A DNA stretch of 64,000 bases from the NCBI GenBank assembly GCA_018389105.1, contig JACATO010000067.1, positions 372,001 to 436,000 on the forward strand, written 5' to 3'. The translations under genes were made by a program, and so were the position numbers. The DNA comes from Nautilus pompilius. Its lineage: Eukaryota; Mollusca; Cephalopoda; Nautilida; Nautilidae. Under the pieces are notes generated by a model, which was not told the origin of the DNA, searched no databases, and saw only the letters and a program-made list of their open reading frames with translations. Shown one piece after another: positions 26,101 to 44,200 of the stretch (position 1 is the stretch's first letter; the number at the start of each line of letters is the position of its first letter).

Positions 26101-27261
26101 ATCTCTCTCTCTCCTCACTATCCATCGTCATCTCTCTCTCTCTCTCCTCACTATCCATCGTCATCTCTCTCTCTCTCTCCTCACTATCCATCGTCATCTC
26201 TCTCTCTCTCCTCACTATCCATCGTCATCTCTCTCTCTCTCTCCTCACTATCCATCGTCATCTCTCTCTCTCTCTCCTCACTATCCATCGTCATCGTCAT
26301 CTCTCTCTCTCTCCTCACTATCCATCGTCATCTCTCTCTCTCTCCCTCCTCACTCTCCATCGTCATCTCTCTCTCTCTCTCTCCACTTTAAGATCTTACA
26401 CAGCTAAAGAAAACTTTTTTTTTACCGCAAAGAAAAGAAACTGATTAAGTAAAGTCCTTATGAATTTATCGTCACGAATGTTTCAAACTCTTGCCTTTGA
26501 TTAATTGTTCCAACCGTTTCACCCTAAGGAAAAAAAAACAAAAACCGTTTAGCTTTGTCGGCACAACACGGAATTTCCCCACCCCCTCTCTGCCATATCG
26601 CAGAAAGAGAACTTCACAAGATCACCCAACAGAAGGCCGTAATTTCTAGTTTTCTTACTGATTCTCTCACCTAGAAGTGACGGGATACACCTTAAACAGG
26701 GGCGAGAATATAGACTCTCTTACGTTTATTTAAGGTGGGGAAAAAATTTTAAATCCAGGTGGATAACTAACTTTTACTCAGCGCTTCTGTTATCGACAGC
26801 GGGCCATTAGTGATTAAGCTTTTTAAAATTAAACAAATACTGAATAATCCTTTTTTAAAAAAAAATTTCAGTATTTATTAATTTCAATTTGAACCGGTGT
26901 GCTGGTTTTTTTTCCTTAGAAATGTAAACTAAACTTGGAATTTTAACTTTTCTTAAAGTATATTAACTGCCAAAGATAACCATTATATTTGCCACACTTT
27001 GGGGTGGAACCCGCTCGTCTATTTTTGACGAGAAAGACTTTCATTGATCTGAATTTTACGGAAAAAATAAGAAAAAGAAGAGGGGAGGATGTAATTCACC
27101 CGATCCGACCTACAATTATCAGAGGAATCAATTTCTTTACACGCGGAGGTGTGAATATACTAATTTATGGGTGCATTTTATAATAAAACAAATAATTCCT
27201 CACCTGGTAATGTTCTTTCATCAACAGACAGTTCCGTCAAAGATGTCGGGATTAGCGACAT
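4364..27261 (-). CDS. LRRC74-like: Leucine-rich repeat protein, LRRC74A/B-like (13 coding exons)
   Basis: Exons on the minus strand: 27261-27204, 22356-22196, 20399-20292, 19801-19708, 17692-17643, 16061-15980, 15844-15759, 14227-14033, 13294-13202, 10994-10877, 7203-7067, 6214-6111, 4529-4364. Each internal junction is AG/GT and the phases join without a stop, giving 483 aa, close to my recollection of vertebrate LRRC74A (about 490). An RYxxxC-like segment (STYRRWCKEQG) precedes roughly eight ribonuclease-inhibitor-type repeats at about residues 53-305, for example LNLSYNKLDLVGVQYIGKAL and LNLSGNGFSYEGSLALSMML. A conserved HGGLVTSHDVLG block and an EF-hand-like helical region (about 350-394) follow. 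The tail is Lys/Glu-rich. The repeats suggest a protein-binding scaffold; the partner is unknown. Exon 1 rests on a TTACCAG/GTGAGG donor and phase match (G+AT). An in-frame ATG at 27363 would add 34 residues. The AATAAA at 4368-4363 overlaps the stop codon. LRRC34 or another RI-type LRR protein is the alternative. Confidence 0.88.
5070..5160 (+). repeat. SINE core fragment
   Basis: CATGGGTTTCTCCCAACATG...GGGTTCTGGTAGGGACTTTC...GTAGACATG aligns by eye with the core at 16640. Confidence 0.4.
5433..5778. mobile_element. Foldback MITE, copy 1
   Basis: Long inverted arms of about 60 bp. The left arm contains CCTTCCCACAATGCAATGCT at 5472-5491. The right arm contains the inverse at 5713-5732 with one mismatch. 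The outer parts of the arms also match (AATCTG..TCTGGTTT..CTGTTAATAATTTA). The interior has no coding potential. Confidence 0.7.
7498..7870 (-). mobile_element. Probable mariner-like element 3' end fragment
   Basis: The plus strand begins GGGATGTACTAAAAGTAATG, resembling mariner-type terminal repeats. The reverse strand encodes a decayed tail (FAMGFGQLEAKV...HWKCGLF) similar in layout to the terminal F-x-x-C-F-x-x-W...C-V-x-x-x-G-x-Y-F region of mariner transposases. The match is weak; no second terminus was found. Confidence 0.35.
8530..10640 (-). pseudogene. Decayed ZMYM1/DUF4371-type hAT transposase
   Basis: No long ORF survives, but short family blocks appear in the expected order on the minus strand. 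FELQRHKEF lies at about 10400-10350. GLDITQCFA...AANMLGIYSSF lies at about 9865-9800, matching the RGQ-Y-DGAANM-G-YSG region of ZMYM1-like proteins. FYGDLACL lies near 9030, and the C-terminal FELIKIRLKSILGN...LLMSME lies at 8632-8545, matching the KLIKTYLRSTM...LSIE region. Several stops and frameshifts interrupt it. It sits in the intron between LRR-gene exons 10994-10877 and 7203-7067. A CAGGGCC hAT-like end motif occurs at about 8524; the other terminus was not found. Confidence 0.72.
11142..11243 (+). repeat. Compound poly(A)-(CAA)n-(TAA)n tract
   Basis: An A-run, then CAA repeats, then TAA repeats, in an LRR-gene intron. Same order as the tract at 16989-17194; resembles an expanded retroelement tail. 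Confidence 0.85.
12366..12424 (+). repeat. (AAT)n microsatellite
   Basis: An interrupted AAT/ATA run in an LRR-gene intron. Confidence 0.85.
12420..12790 (-). pseudogene. HEAT-repeat-like coding relic
   Basis: Minus-strand frames give VISALGDMLKDIDTNVADIA and, after a frame change, EKIFPLVKDEDQLVQESALL followed by SLGHLK. The two helical, leucine-patterned segments look like consecutive HEAT repeats. No flanking splice sites fit the LRR gene and stops follow, so this is probably a retrocopy fragment of an unidentified HEAT protein. Weak identification. Confidence 0.35.
13310..13332 (+). repeat. (AT)n microsatellite next to a splice acceptor
   Basis: An AT run begins about 15 bp beyond LRR-gene exon start 13294, within the intron's acceptor region. 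Confidence 0.8.
14945..14995 (+). repeat. Dispersed repeat, copy related to 42084-42130
   Basis: CTTGATAGGAAAGCTATGGC and then ATCGCCAATA..ATTTGTAAA matches CTTTTTGATAGGAGAGCCAT and GGCATTGCCCAAAT..ATTTGTTAAA at 42.1 kb. Family unknown. Confidence 0.4.
15219..15522. mobile_element. Foldback MITE, copy 2 (diverged)
   Basis: It shares the left-arm core TTCCCACAATGCAAT (15260-15274) and the right-arm block TTTTCATAGCACTGCATTGA (15465-15484) with the 5433-5778 element, in the same order and spacing. It is more diverged. It lies in the LRR-gene intron between exons 15844-15759 and 14227-14033. Confidence 0.6.
16625..16985 (+). mobile_element. SINE core copy with microsatellite tail
   Basis: The core GTGGGTTTCCTCCAGTTTTC...CCCACATCTAAAAGATGAAG...TTCCAGTAGA matches the 18.5-kb copy. 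It is followed by a (CA)n(CT)n tract and ends in the compound (CAA)n(TAA)n tract at 16989-17194, which looks like an expanded SINE tail. Confidence 0.45.
16989..17194 (+). repeat. Compound (CAA)n(TAA)n tract, about 200 bp
   Basis: CAA repeats followed by a long interrupted TAA/AAT run. It yields spurious poly-Asn and poly-Ile ORFs. It directly follows a SINE core copy. Confidence 0.9.
18425..18770 (+). mobile_element. tRNA-derived SINE-like copy
   Basis: The head has an A-box-like TAGTTAAGAGTGG and a B-box-like CTTTGATTCTTGG about 30 bp apart. These are followed by a core GGGTTTCCTC...CCACATCTAAAAATGAA...GTTCTAGCAGG also found at 16640, 5080 and 61830. This layout fits a tRNA-headed SINE with a conserved central domain. 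It lies in an LRR-gene intron. Confidence 0.5.
18964..18990 (+). repeat. (AT)n microsatellite
   Basis: A pure AT dinucleotide run in an LRR-gene intron. Confidence 0.85.
20793..20823 (+). repeat. (CA)n(CT)n microsatellite
   Basis: A CA run passing directly into a CT run; the same arrangement occurs at 16728-16760. Confidence 0.85.
22560..22860 (+). mobile_element. Possible Tigger/pogo-like 5' fragment
   Basis: After about 190 bp of leader, a short ORF starts at ATG 22751 (MSSNETNNVSAGAPESS, then KRKSVDLSTEQ) and stops at 22843. The KRKS-x-D-L-S-x-E-Q segment resembles the start of the CENPB-type N-terminal helix-turn-helix of pogo/Tigger transposases. The rest of the transposase is absent. 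It sits in LRR-gene intron 1. Confidence 0.35.
22980..24490. other. CpG-richer region within LRR-gene intron 1
   Basis: Composition changes here from AT-rich to mixed with many CpGs, notably 23110-23460 and 23740-24480. It contains (AAT)n at 23610-23646 and (GA)n near 23972. No ORF shows family resemblance. A strong plus-strand donor (CCAG/GTAAGTAAC) lies at 23451/23452, so a noncoding plus-strand first exon is possible. Confidence 0.4.
24496..24714 (+). repeat. Three tandem 78-82-bp units with palindromic E-box and (CT)n(CG)n
   Basis: The units start at 24496, 24574 and 24656 (the last is partial). Each has CAACGTGCGGTGTAAGCGGG, the perfect 12-bp palindrome AACCACGTGGTT and a (CT)n-(CG)n tract; the first two continue into GGGATCTGTAGTCACAGG. 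The palindromes are at 24517-24528, 24595-24606 and 24677-24688. The tract length differs between units. Confidence 0.9.
24740..25690. other. GC-richer sequence without identified gene
   Basis: CpG-containing sequence between two tandem arrays. No ORF, splice set or RNA gene could be supported. CCAGTTGGAATCGC and CTGATTGGCCG (a CCAAT-box-like inverse) at about 24920 could be promoter elements. Confidence 0.35.
25710..26385 (+). repeat. CACTATCCATCGTCATCTC(TC)n minisatellite, about 21 units
   Basis: The unit is CACTATCCATCGTCAT plus a variable (CT)n run, about 26-38 bp. About 21 copies were counted. It is open in one frame for 258 codons (SLSIVISLS / LTIHRHLSL repeats), but the frame drifts with (CT)n length, so coding is unlikely. 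Confidence 0.92.
26390..27195. other. LRR-gene intron 1 sequence, nothing recognised
   Basis: AT-rich sequence between the minisatellite and the LRR first coding exon. No feature could be supported. Confidence 0.4.
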
Positions 27262-28963
27262 GGCCCGCAGCCTTGTTGCCCATCTACTTGACTCGTTCCT
27301 CTCCGGTATGGACCCTTCTCGGTTCAAGCACGGCGTATCTACACAGCAAGTTAACCCGTGCACGTGTGCGACAGATGATGGTTACCAGGGAGAGAAACCG
27401 CTCAGGTGAATGCAAAGCTACCTAGCAGAACCATCGGGCAGAGTTAGTGACTTTTATCCTGTCAATCACTTTTTAAATATTCAATTACTCTTGGGAGTCA
27501 CGCGTAGCTTCCTTATTGGCAAAACCATCTCCCACCTTGCTGTTCACCATAATCCAGCAAAAATACATATACATTTTTAAACAAGGAAAGAGTAATTCCA
27601 CGCCCATTCCTCCCCCCACCACCACTTTTCTAAAACGAGTGTATTATTTATCGATGTGTTGCTCGCGAATTAGGTTTTGCGGCGCCGTTACTACGACTGA
27701 TTTGCCTCTCGGCCCGTGAGGACGGATCGCTGGCCAGTTGGTGATCGCTCGGAATGTCGATGCGGGAGAAAAGACAAATTAGTCACGGGGGTCGAGGCTT
27801 AATGGAAAGGAGCAGGAGGCCCAGTGGAAGGTATATAACCGCATTGTCGTCATCGGACACAACACACACCACGCGCGCGCGATCCCGGCCAAAAGTTTTG
27901 CATCACTTCGGAATTTTCGTAATTCTGTTAGGTAAAGTCTAATTAAAAACCTACCGAATTTGCATAATGACGTCACGTGGACGCGGTCGTTTGTCGTTTT
28001 CTTCCAACGTGGGTTGGGTGGGTGTGTGACCAGAGCCGTGAAATGTGGCAGCCTGAAGTCTACCGGGTGGGTGCGCGATTCCCGAGAGGACGATCAGAAC
28101 TGGGTCGGTGCCCAGCTGCAGGAGCGGCAGGACACGGAGACAGGTTTTGTTATCGTTGTTTCCAAGATGATTATGAACTTTTATTCATGGCTGTATACTG
28201 GAGATGTTCAAATGAACATAGTATCAATCTATTTATTATGCAAATACTGTAACACATCCTGAAAATTGTTATCCGATAGCTTACGTTGGTTTTCTCGACG
28301 TTTCGTATTGTAATGCTATTACAAATATTTATTGTTAGTAGTTTTTAATCCTCACAATATTAATGAATTATCAATTTCATGCAACGCCTAACTGAACAGT
28401 CCTGTCGTTATTTCGAAGACTGCTATCCATGGGTTTTTTTAAACTCTTTTGGGGAGAATTGAAAAACAGTGATCTCACAGTGATGCAACTCATCTTGCAC
28501 AAGTATGACGTATAACAGCCATCGGTTGTCGGTAGTGACTTCTCTACCTAAATCGTTACCTATACATACTTGAAAAACAATTAACGACACAGGTAAAATA
28601 ACGATGTTTATTAGCTGTTCTTTCAAGACGAATATTAAAATAGGAAAGAAAAAAGAAGCAGTAGACAGACATCTTTTGCATGTTCTTTCGCGATGTGCGC
28701 GTGTGTGGGAGGGGGAGCTAACCTACCTACCTGCGTGTGCTAGCAACCGTTAGGCGTGTTAGGGTTAAGTTACTAACAAATGCTGTGCATGTGTAACAAC
28801 CATTCTTTATTTTTTAATACATTTTGTTTTTCCTAGTTTATGCCAATCTTCCGTTATGTTATTATACAGCAGAGATACGAATATAGACTTGTTGTCGAGG
28901 TGGGGGGGGCACTATCGCATTTAGTTAGTTTAGAGTTATCTCCCTTGTTTTTCCTCTGCACAG
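27262..28963. promoter_or_regulatory. Divergent promoter region between the LRR gene and WARS2
   Basis: The first coding exons of the two genes point away from this CpG-containing interval. It holds TATATAA at 27832-27838 (in GGTATATAACC). A possible WARS2 noncoding exon ends at a donor near 28140 (GGAGACAG/GTTTTG). A strong acceptor at 28963 opens the proposed first coding exon. The GC-rich part is about 27.65-28.15 kb. Confidence 0.5.
27832..27838 (+). promoter_or_regulatory. TATA-box candidate for WARS2
   Basis: TATATAA in a GC-richer setting, followed by mixed sequence where a start site about 30 bp downstream would fit. Direction is inferred from gene position. Confidence 0.3.
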
Positions 28964-28980
28964 ACGCCCGCCAGGGAGAC

Positions 28981-36698
<7,718 letters not shown>

Positions 36699-37839
36699 TG
36701 CTACAGCATTTAATGAGGCTTATAAATGTGTGGTATATATAAATTGAGGATTTGTCCTAAAATACCGACATTGGCTATAAAGGGTATAGCACATCAATCA
36801 AATGTACATTCTGACCAAAAACTTTGAAAGAGAGTTACACATACCGTTGAAAATTGGCATAATTTATTTGGTATGATACGCATTGAATGAGTCCATGGAT
36901 ACACTCAGAACTGTTGTAGATTGATGCTTTATATAGTTGACTTTCTGCTCTACATTTCACAGACAAAATTCGTGCTGCTGCTGCTGTTTTGGTTTTTGTT
37001 ATCTATCTCTTGGATTGCTGGACACTGTAGAGAGAAGGTAAATCATAGTGTCTTTGATTTTATTATACAGTTAAATGAGAATTCATCTTATAAGATATTT
37101 ATAGATCAAGATACAGAGGAAATAAGTTCAAAAAGAATAGTGGCTTGGCAGAGAACTGGTTTTATTCAGCTACCTTACATGGGCAATAGTTAAAAAAATT
37201 AAACATGAAAACCAATTTAAGGGAGGCAACTCTTTTTTTTTTTTTTTTTTAAAGTTACTAATTACCTCCTAAGAATGTTTGAAACTTGTCTATCATCTAT
37301 CAGTCCGTGTTCTTATCTGGATAGCACTGATTGGGAATGGATCTGTTTTCTATTATGTTCACAGTTCTAGAATGATTCTAATCTGTTCAGTCTTGATAAT
37401 GGCCATTTAAGTTAACCTGTTTGTTTCTAGCAGGTTGTAGAATTCTTAATTTGTAAATGAAAAGAGTTAAAGAAACAAAAGTACTTATTGTAGGAGTCAT
37501 ATTACTAAGCAGTAAAATCTAATCAAAGCTCTATAATTATCTGTAGTCATCAGCGTAAATAAACTATTTTATAGGATTTAAATATTAGATGATTGAAATC
37601 ATGGGCACTATAGTTTTAACCTAAAATAATTTCGTTAGGCCTTTTCTTAATTAAAAAATGACAACATGGTTTCTTATTTTTAGGTCTCCATCACTGCTGC
37701 GTTAAATTCAGATTTTAAAATTCTGTAAAAACCCCACAAGAACTATTATTCTTAAGTTGTTTGCTCATTCTAATACTTATATCAGTGTAGCAATTTTTCT
37801 AATTTTTTTTTTCCTTTTAGAGATCATACTTAATCTAAA

Positions 37840-37890
37840 CACCTTTTTTCTGGTGATAATTAAGAATTTCCCACAATGCAATGCAACAAC
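37840..37890. mobile_element. Foldback MITE, solo arm
   Basis: TTTCTGGTGATAATTAAGAA followed by TTTCCCACAATGCAATGCAA matches one arm of the same MITE family. No second arm was found nearby. It falls in the presumed WARS2 3' UTR. Confidence 0.5.
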
Positions 37891-38257
37891 CTGACTCCTT
37901 AAATTAAGCAATGGTGTACACTGCCATCATCTCCAGAATTCTACTTTAGCCGAACATTCAACTATTGATTAGATCTCTCAAAAGAATTATTTCGATTTTT
38001 AACTATCCAATAGTTGAGAACAAAAGTTCATGCATTTTCTTTTTGGACTACCTAGTATTATTTTGTTTTTTGCATGTGACAAAAGGAATTGTGAATTCTT
38101 CAAATTAAATCTGAAAAACTACAAATGGATAATTAGTCATCCCCCATAGAACATGAACAGAAAGTGCACGCACAATACACGAGAAGGGAAGTAACTCTCG
38201 TGCACCTGTGGCAGGTTTTTTCCACTCCTATATTTGATATAGCCACTTGTTTGAAAT

Positions 38258-38263
38258 AATAAA
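38258..38263 (+). terminator. Candidate WARS2 polyadenylation signal
   Basis: AATAAA on the plus strand, 31 bp from an opposing AATAAA. Confidence 0.35.
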
Positions 38264-38293
38264 ATCATTAATTATTTTTTACATAATTTCATC

Positions 38294-38299
38294 TTTATT
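38294..38299 (-). terminator. Candidate minus-strand polyadenylation signal
   Basis: AATAAA on the minus strand (TTTATT on plus). It could end a very long 3' UTR of the tyrosine-motif gene, but a nearer signal lies at 44232-44237. Confidence 0.3.
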
Positions 38300-41200
38300 G
38301 TCATAAACAACAAAATACATAACTGTATTCAGCATAATATTCTGCACAACAGTTTGATGAATTGGTGCCAATAAAACGAATGATATAAATGAGGTGATGA
38401 AAAAAATACAAACTTCAAATCGTCTGAAAGCCAGCACAACGAAATAATGTTCAAAACATGCCAGGTAAGGGGAAACACCTGTCCTAAATATACAACTCGA
38501 GAGACAAAAAATCATACATATGTACTTCAAAAAGAATTTACAAAAATATTTAGATATAATAAATGTACAATCTGGACTACTGAAGTTGTGCTTCCCTCTT
38601 ATGTCATCCTTGTGGCAGGTCAGAGCACCTGCCAGTCAACTTTCATTCCTCACACCACAGTTACGACAGGATGCCGCTGCCCTATGAACAAACCTTCCGA
38701 CCAGCCTTGATTAGAAGTATGCAGAGCACAGTTTCTGAGTGGTTGCTCCAACTAAGAAAACAAAAGCTATGTACAAAGCTCACACTTATAATACTGGATG
38801 GCAAAGTGAATGTCTGGAAAAACTGTTATGCCCTATTAACACTGACTCTCAATGCCATGTTGAGGCAAGAAAAAAAAAACAAACAACATATTCATGACCC
38901 AGTTTTGCTTAAAATCAGTTTTCATTTTGCAAGATGATTTGAACAAGAAAACCAAAATATTTTTATTTTCTCACCTCTATCTTAAATATTTACCTAATGT
39001 GATTATTAGCAAGAATAGAGAACTGTTTATTGCATGTAGTCTGAAGAACTTAATGGATTTCAGAAATGGTAAAATGAAAGTAAATGAATTTTTGTAAAAA
39101 GAATCTTTTGAAACTTAAAACCATCCCTTATCTAATTTCACCTACCATTGCCAGGGCTCATGACCTCCACATCTGATTTGAGATTTCTAGTAACAAATTA
39201 CTATTAAACACTTTCTTTTTAAAGTACAATCTGATGAACTTGTATGATTTTTTAATCTTCCTAAAAGTCAAGATTGAAAAGCTACCAAGCATGAAAACAA
39301 GTAAGTTTTTGTATTCCCCTCAAAAAGAAAAACAAGAAAAGGCTCCAACGATGCCACACAAATGAAAGCTGAGTTTAGCGATCATTTGTCCAATAGTAGG
39401 TGGCAACACAGAACGTTTTCCATTCACATTGGCTATAGACAAAAATTAATTTTTTACTCTTGTTTTCAGCTGAATAGTAAACTTAATATTCTTTCCTAAA
39501 ATTAAAGAAATAGAATCAATCTGCCATCAGCTTCAGATTTAAGGGACTTTGCTCTCACTGTGGTTTCTTTTTTAATGCTGTTCTGAAACCATTACCTCAT
39601 GGAACAACCTGGAATGAAGTTGGTTGGTTGGTCAGGAAACACTGAAAGGAACTCTTTTATTATATAGAGGACAGAGTGGCAGCTAATTTTAGAAAGGACA
39701 TTATCAGACATTTTTCTTTCTCTTGAGTGTAACAAGCCAAATTAAAATTTGTAAAAGAGGGTGAGAGAGGGGAAAAGAACATGAAAGGAATATTTTATTT
39801 GAGAATAAAACGTTGCTGATGACCTACGATGAGGCTGGTGATTTACTTACGTCTTTGAGGCTGTGAAGCTACCAACGCAAATAGTTTCATTTTTATAATG
39901 CATGAAATACAAAATCTCTTAAACAAAAAGCCATTTTATCTATGAAACTCAAGATGACATCCACAAAAGAAAAACAAAAAAAGCATTTTGCGTATGAAAA
40001 TACAATATTTACACAAATACTACTATATCACTAGGAGGGAGTTATTAAACATTGTTAAAATTTGGACAAAATGCATTTTTCTGGGTGAAATTGCAGTTTC
40101 TGGAAAAAAAAAGACTGCAAATTTAGGAGTTTTGTGAAGAAAAAAAAAGCTTGTAATTTCATGGCCACAGAATAAATATGAATTAATTATAAATTATCCC
40201 ACAGTGAGAATGAAAACACCAACAACAGTCATTCTTGGAGATCAGTATATACTCTAAGATGCAAAAGCAATGAGAAATATAACAAATGTTAAGAACATGA
40301 AAATGCAAATGGCTGTTTTATATGGTAATATTAAACATGAACTAAAAATGAATGGCATTGACTAGACTGGCATAGGCCATTTTTTGGTTGAAGGGGAAAG
40401 AGGTGGTTCTGTTGGGGAAACCAGATAAAAGAGAACCATTTGCAACAGAAAGGCGACCATTTTTATGTTGCTATGATGGCAAAAAGAGTTGTACTACTTG
40501 CCTTTCCCCACCCAAGAGTACCGTTTCTGACAATGCAAAACTAAACTGAGTGCCCTCTATTATTTTTTCAACATCTGAAAAAGGGAGTACAATTTCGGAT
40601 CCATGAATATGAAGAAATTAAATCACATCAGAGCAGGATACAAGGGCATATCAAAAAGTCGTGTTTTTTTTTTCCTTTTTAAAGTCTTTACAAATTTAAT
40701 AACTCTTGATTGTTGTTATTGCACAATTCATAACTTACAACAGGCAATAAGTAATTTAAAACAAGAAAAGAAAGCAATTGTCATTTAAAACAACATGCTT
40801 TTAAAAAGCTATATTTTATTCTAAATATTTTTAAAAATGTTAATATTTTGTTACACAATTTTCAGACCAAACAGCTACATGTATGTACATTTCCCTGCCT
40901 ACCTCTCACAAACACAGAGGAAATTCCATGAGAAAAATGACTATACACACCAAACTGATACAAGAAAAATGGAAGGAAAAAATTTTCTTGTAGACAGCCC
41001 AATGGATGGTTTCGCTTACTTTTATATTTTTAGGTAATTGGATGAATGAATTTGCAAATATTTACATCCATGCACAAATGAAAATGTTGATAGGGAAAGA
41101 GGAGATAAATGGGAGGCTTTTATTATTATTTTTTAAAAATTAAACTGTAGGTACTATATTACAAACTTTTTCAAAAGTTTTAGTCTGACTAAACGAATTT

Positions 41201-44200
41201 AGAAAATAACATTGTTAAGAATCTTGGAAAATGCTTAATCTATTAAAATAGGCATTTCTGAAAGCTTTAGATTTAATACGTTAAAAAGAAAATTGATATA
41301 AATGTTTTGACAAAATTTCAGTCACATGTTCGTTAGGAGAATAATGTGCACTGATAACTTTAATATATAATTATTAGTGCAGATAGAAAAAATTAGTCTC
41401 AAGATATAATATTCTTTGAAAAAAACATTTGGTAACCAGTCATTTTCTTTATTTTCCAACTATAGAAAGTTATCTCTGCTCTTCTAATGTTATGGTTTGT
41501 TTTAAGCAAGGTACTCTACTGCAGAACAGAATTTAGAAATCAATTAAGTATTCTCAGATTATCGCTCTTGAATATACCGAAAATAAAAAATATGGATCAA
41601 AATATGAAAAAAAATTTCTGAACAAATCCCGATTGTTTGTAACAAAGAAACTCTTCTGGAGATATATAAGTTAAATTAAAATGACCAGTTAAAAAATTTG
41701 TTTGCCAAGTAATAGAATTTATTAGAGAGGAAGAGAGAGCATCATAAAGACATGCTTTCACACTCACACACAGTTTGTAGTAATCTGTCAATTTGCAAGC
41801 ATGCTATATGGTAACATTACTTTCTAGACTGTTGAAAAGAATGCTAAAGTTCGCACAGTCTTAACATATTTCAAAATTATGATTTGGAGGCTAATATTAG
41901 AATTACTAATTGCAAATTATCAAAGGGTAATACAAAAGTAATAATTAAATACTGTCTTATTGATCATTTAGAGAGTGCCATCTTGTGATTTTGGGATCTT
42001 TTATAAAGTAGTGGCATCAAAATCCGTATCAAATGCCGTTTAGCACATCAACTATGATGTAAATGAATTGTTTGTGGTCTTTTTGATAGGAGAGCCATGG
42101 CATTGCCCAAATGTATTTGTTAAATTAGAAGAGTTTGAACTCAAAACTATGTTGAAACTAATGATATAGGTAAGTTATTAAGATAAACATAGGCCTGTTT
42201 ATTAACAAACTCCAATGTTAGCAATAGTGTTTCTTCTTTAAACTGTATGTTTAGTTCTTGTGGTATCATGCAATAAAAACTAAAGTAACAAAGCTCTGAA
42301 AGAGCAAAGACACTTCAAAGTAAATCTTTTAGAATTTTTTACTGGTATCATCACTATCTAAAGAAAATACTGTTGTTGTTTTTTTTTAGATCACTGAGAT
42401 TTTAGTGTAATGGATAAACAAAGTAAAATTTAAAAATAAAAATATTTATATTTTTAAAAAAATTATAAGGTTTTTTTAAAGAGAGTTTTTATTTTAAAAA
42501 GATTAATTTCTTTCTTCACATGAGTAAATAGATAAATTCATTTTGTTATGTAAAATGTACAACTCTTTTAACCACACAGATTCTTCATGGTTTAAACTCA
42601 TGACTGCTGGGCAAAAATTTACAATTGTTCTTTCCTCCATTCACTAGATGGGAGGTGCCTTAGTCATAAGTCCAACCCACAGTGAGACCGTACACTGTGT
42701 GATTAAACAAGTTCTAAGTAAAGAAAAAAAATTTCCATCGATTTTTATTTCACTAACTACATATCCAGACTCAGTTGTATTGAAAGTCATTCAAATAAAT
42801 TAATCAAGTTTGGTTTAAAAAAATAACAGTAATAAGAAACCGTAAGTTCATGTTTCTCAAACAGAAAACAGGGCTTCTTCCATTTTCTGTAACTGCAGCT
42901 ACAGTACACACATACAAACACACCCAGATAAAGGTAAACACTGGGTTAAGAGCAATTATGTAACATAAAGGGAACATTAGACAAATTTGAAGTGAGAATG
43001 GAAAGAACAATCTCACAACCTCTGGATTAGTGTATACATTGAAGCTTTCTCTTGCTTCTACATTAGTCCATCCCACTTCTCTACTGTCTAACCTTTTTTT
43101 TAAATCTTATATACAGGTGAGTGAACTGAAATGCTCAAACAATTAACAAGTTACTGAGCATACAAATTAACTGCTACTGTCAATCACAATACCGATGGTT
43201 ACTATACACTGCAGAAAGCAAAGCAAGGAGAGATTTCATTTACTTAGATGTCTTAACACCTGATAAAATTTTTTAAAAAATTGATGCTAAAGTGTTGCTG
43301 CACATTTAAATAAAAATTGTTTTGTAAGTTGCCTAAACCAAATTAAAAACAAAAATTGTCAAAAGGACACACCATTGCACAATAAAAGGAATAAACTTTC
43401 TAGACCTAGTAAAATATATGAAGTGTAAATGAGCTAATATATTTGATGTAAACTACTAGAACAACATATCTGTTGTTAAAGGAACTGAACACAGCTCCTT
43501 GGTTAGTGCCATATTTCCGTTTGATTTTCTATTATTAATTCATATAGCCAAAATACTAAATTTAAAAAAAAAAACCTGATAATACGCCACACAATTACCA
43601 GAGGGTTAAACCTCAAGTGACTTTTTTGACTGATTGAAGTATTCTAAAAAAAAAAAAAAAAAGTCAAAGGGCCCAGGCTTCAGAAATTTGCTGAGTAACA
43701 CTTGTGTTTCTGCTAATTTGTAAAAGCAGGAAGTGAAAATAAAAAAAAAAAACAACTAAAGAAACACGAAAAAGATTAGATATCACAAACCAATGAAGCA
43801 CTAATGACATTAGTCACACGTAGTACTATACCTTCATGCTGAGCCTTTTTTCTCTCTTTACAGCACAAGAACATGCACCATTCACAAATTCTGTGACCAA
43901 CCGGAATCATTCGAAAACAAACTATTTTCCTTGAGATGGCTGTTGCAGACCTGTACATAGGGTTAAAAGCGAACAACTGTTAATAAAAACAAACTATGGG
44001 AACAAATTTATGCCACCTCCAAATTCAACAACAGTTATCAGGACACACGTATTTCTGTGCAAAAGCAATGAATTTAAACAGTAATCAGACCCAGTTCAAG
44101 GAGTTAATAGTCTCAAACACTGGAAAAACATTTCAGGTGACTTATTTCTCAGTAATAAAATTGCTGCTGTAGAGCTTTAAAATAGTGGGATTCTTTGTTG

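Larger units (their letters stand above)
36699..38280 (+). other. Probable WARS2 3' UTR
   Basis: Sequence after the WARS2 stop with no coding signal, ending at a plus-strand AATAAA (38258-38263). The exact end is not known; earlier AATAAA-like sites occur. Confidence 0.4.

Noticed and set aside
25668..26444. 258-residue ORF rich in SLS/TIHRHLSL repeats
   Set aside because: It is the translation of a (CT)n minisatellite; the frame depends on spacer length and the flanks show no coding signal.
27960..28262. 100-residue ORF with a stretch resembling the end of a BTB-type repeat (LYTGDVQMN)
   Set aside because: The resemblance is a few residues only and no continuation was found; more likely WARS2 5' UTR and intron.
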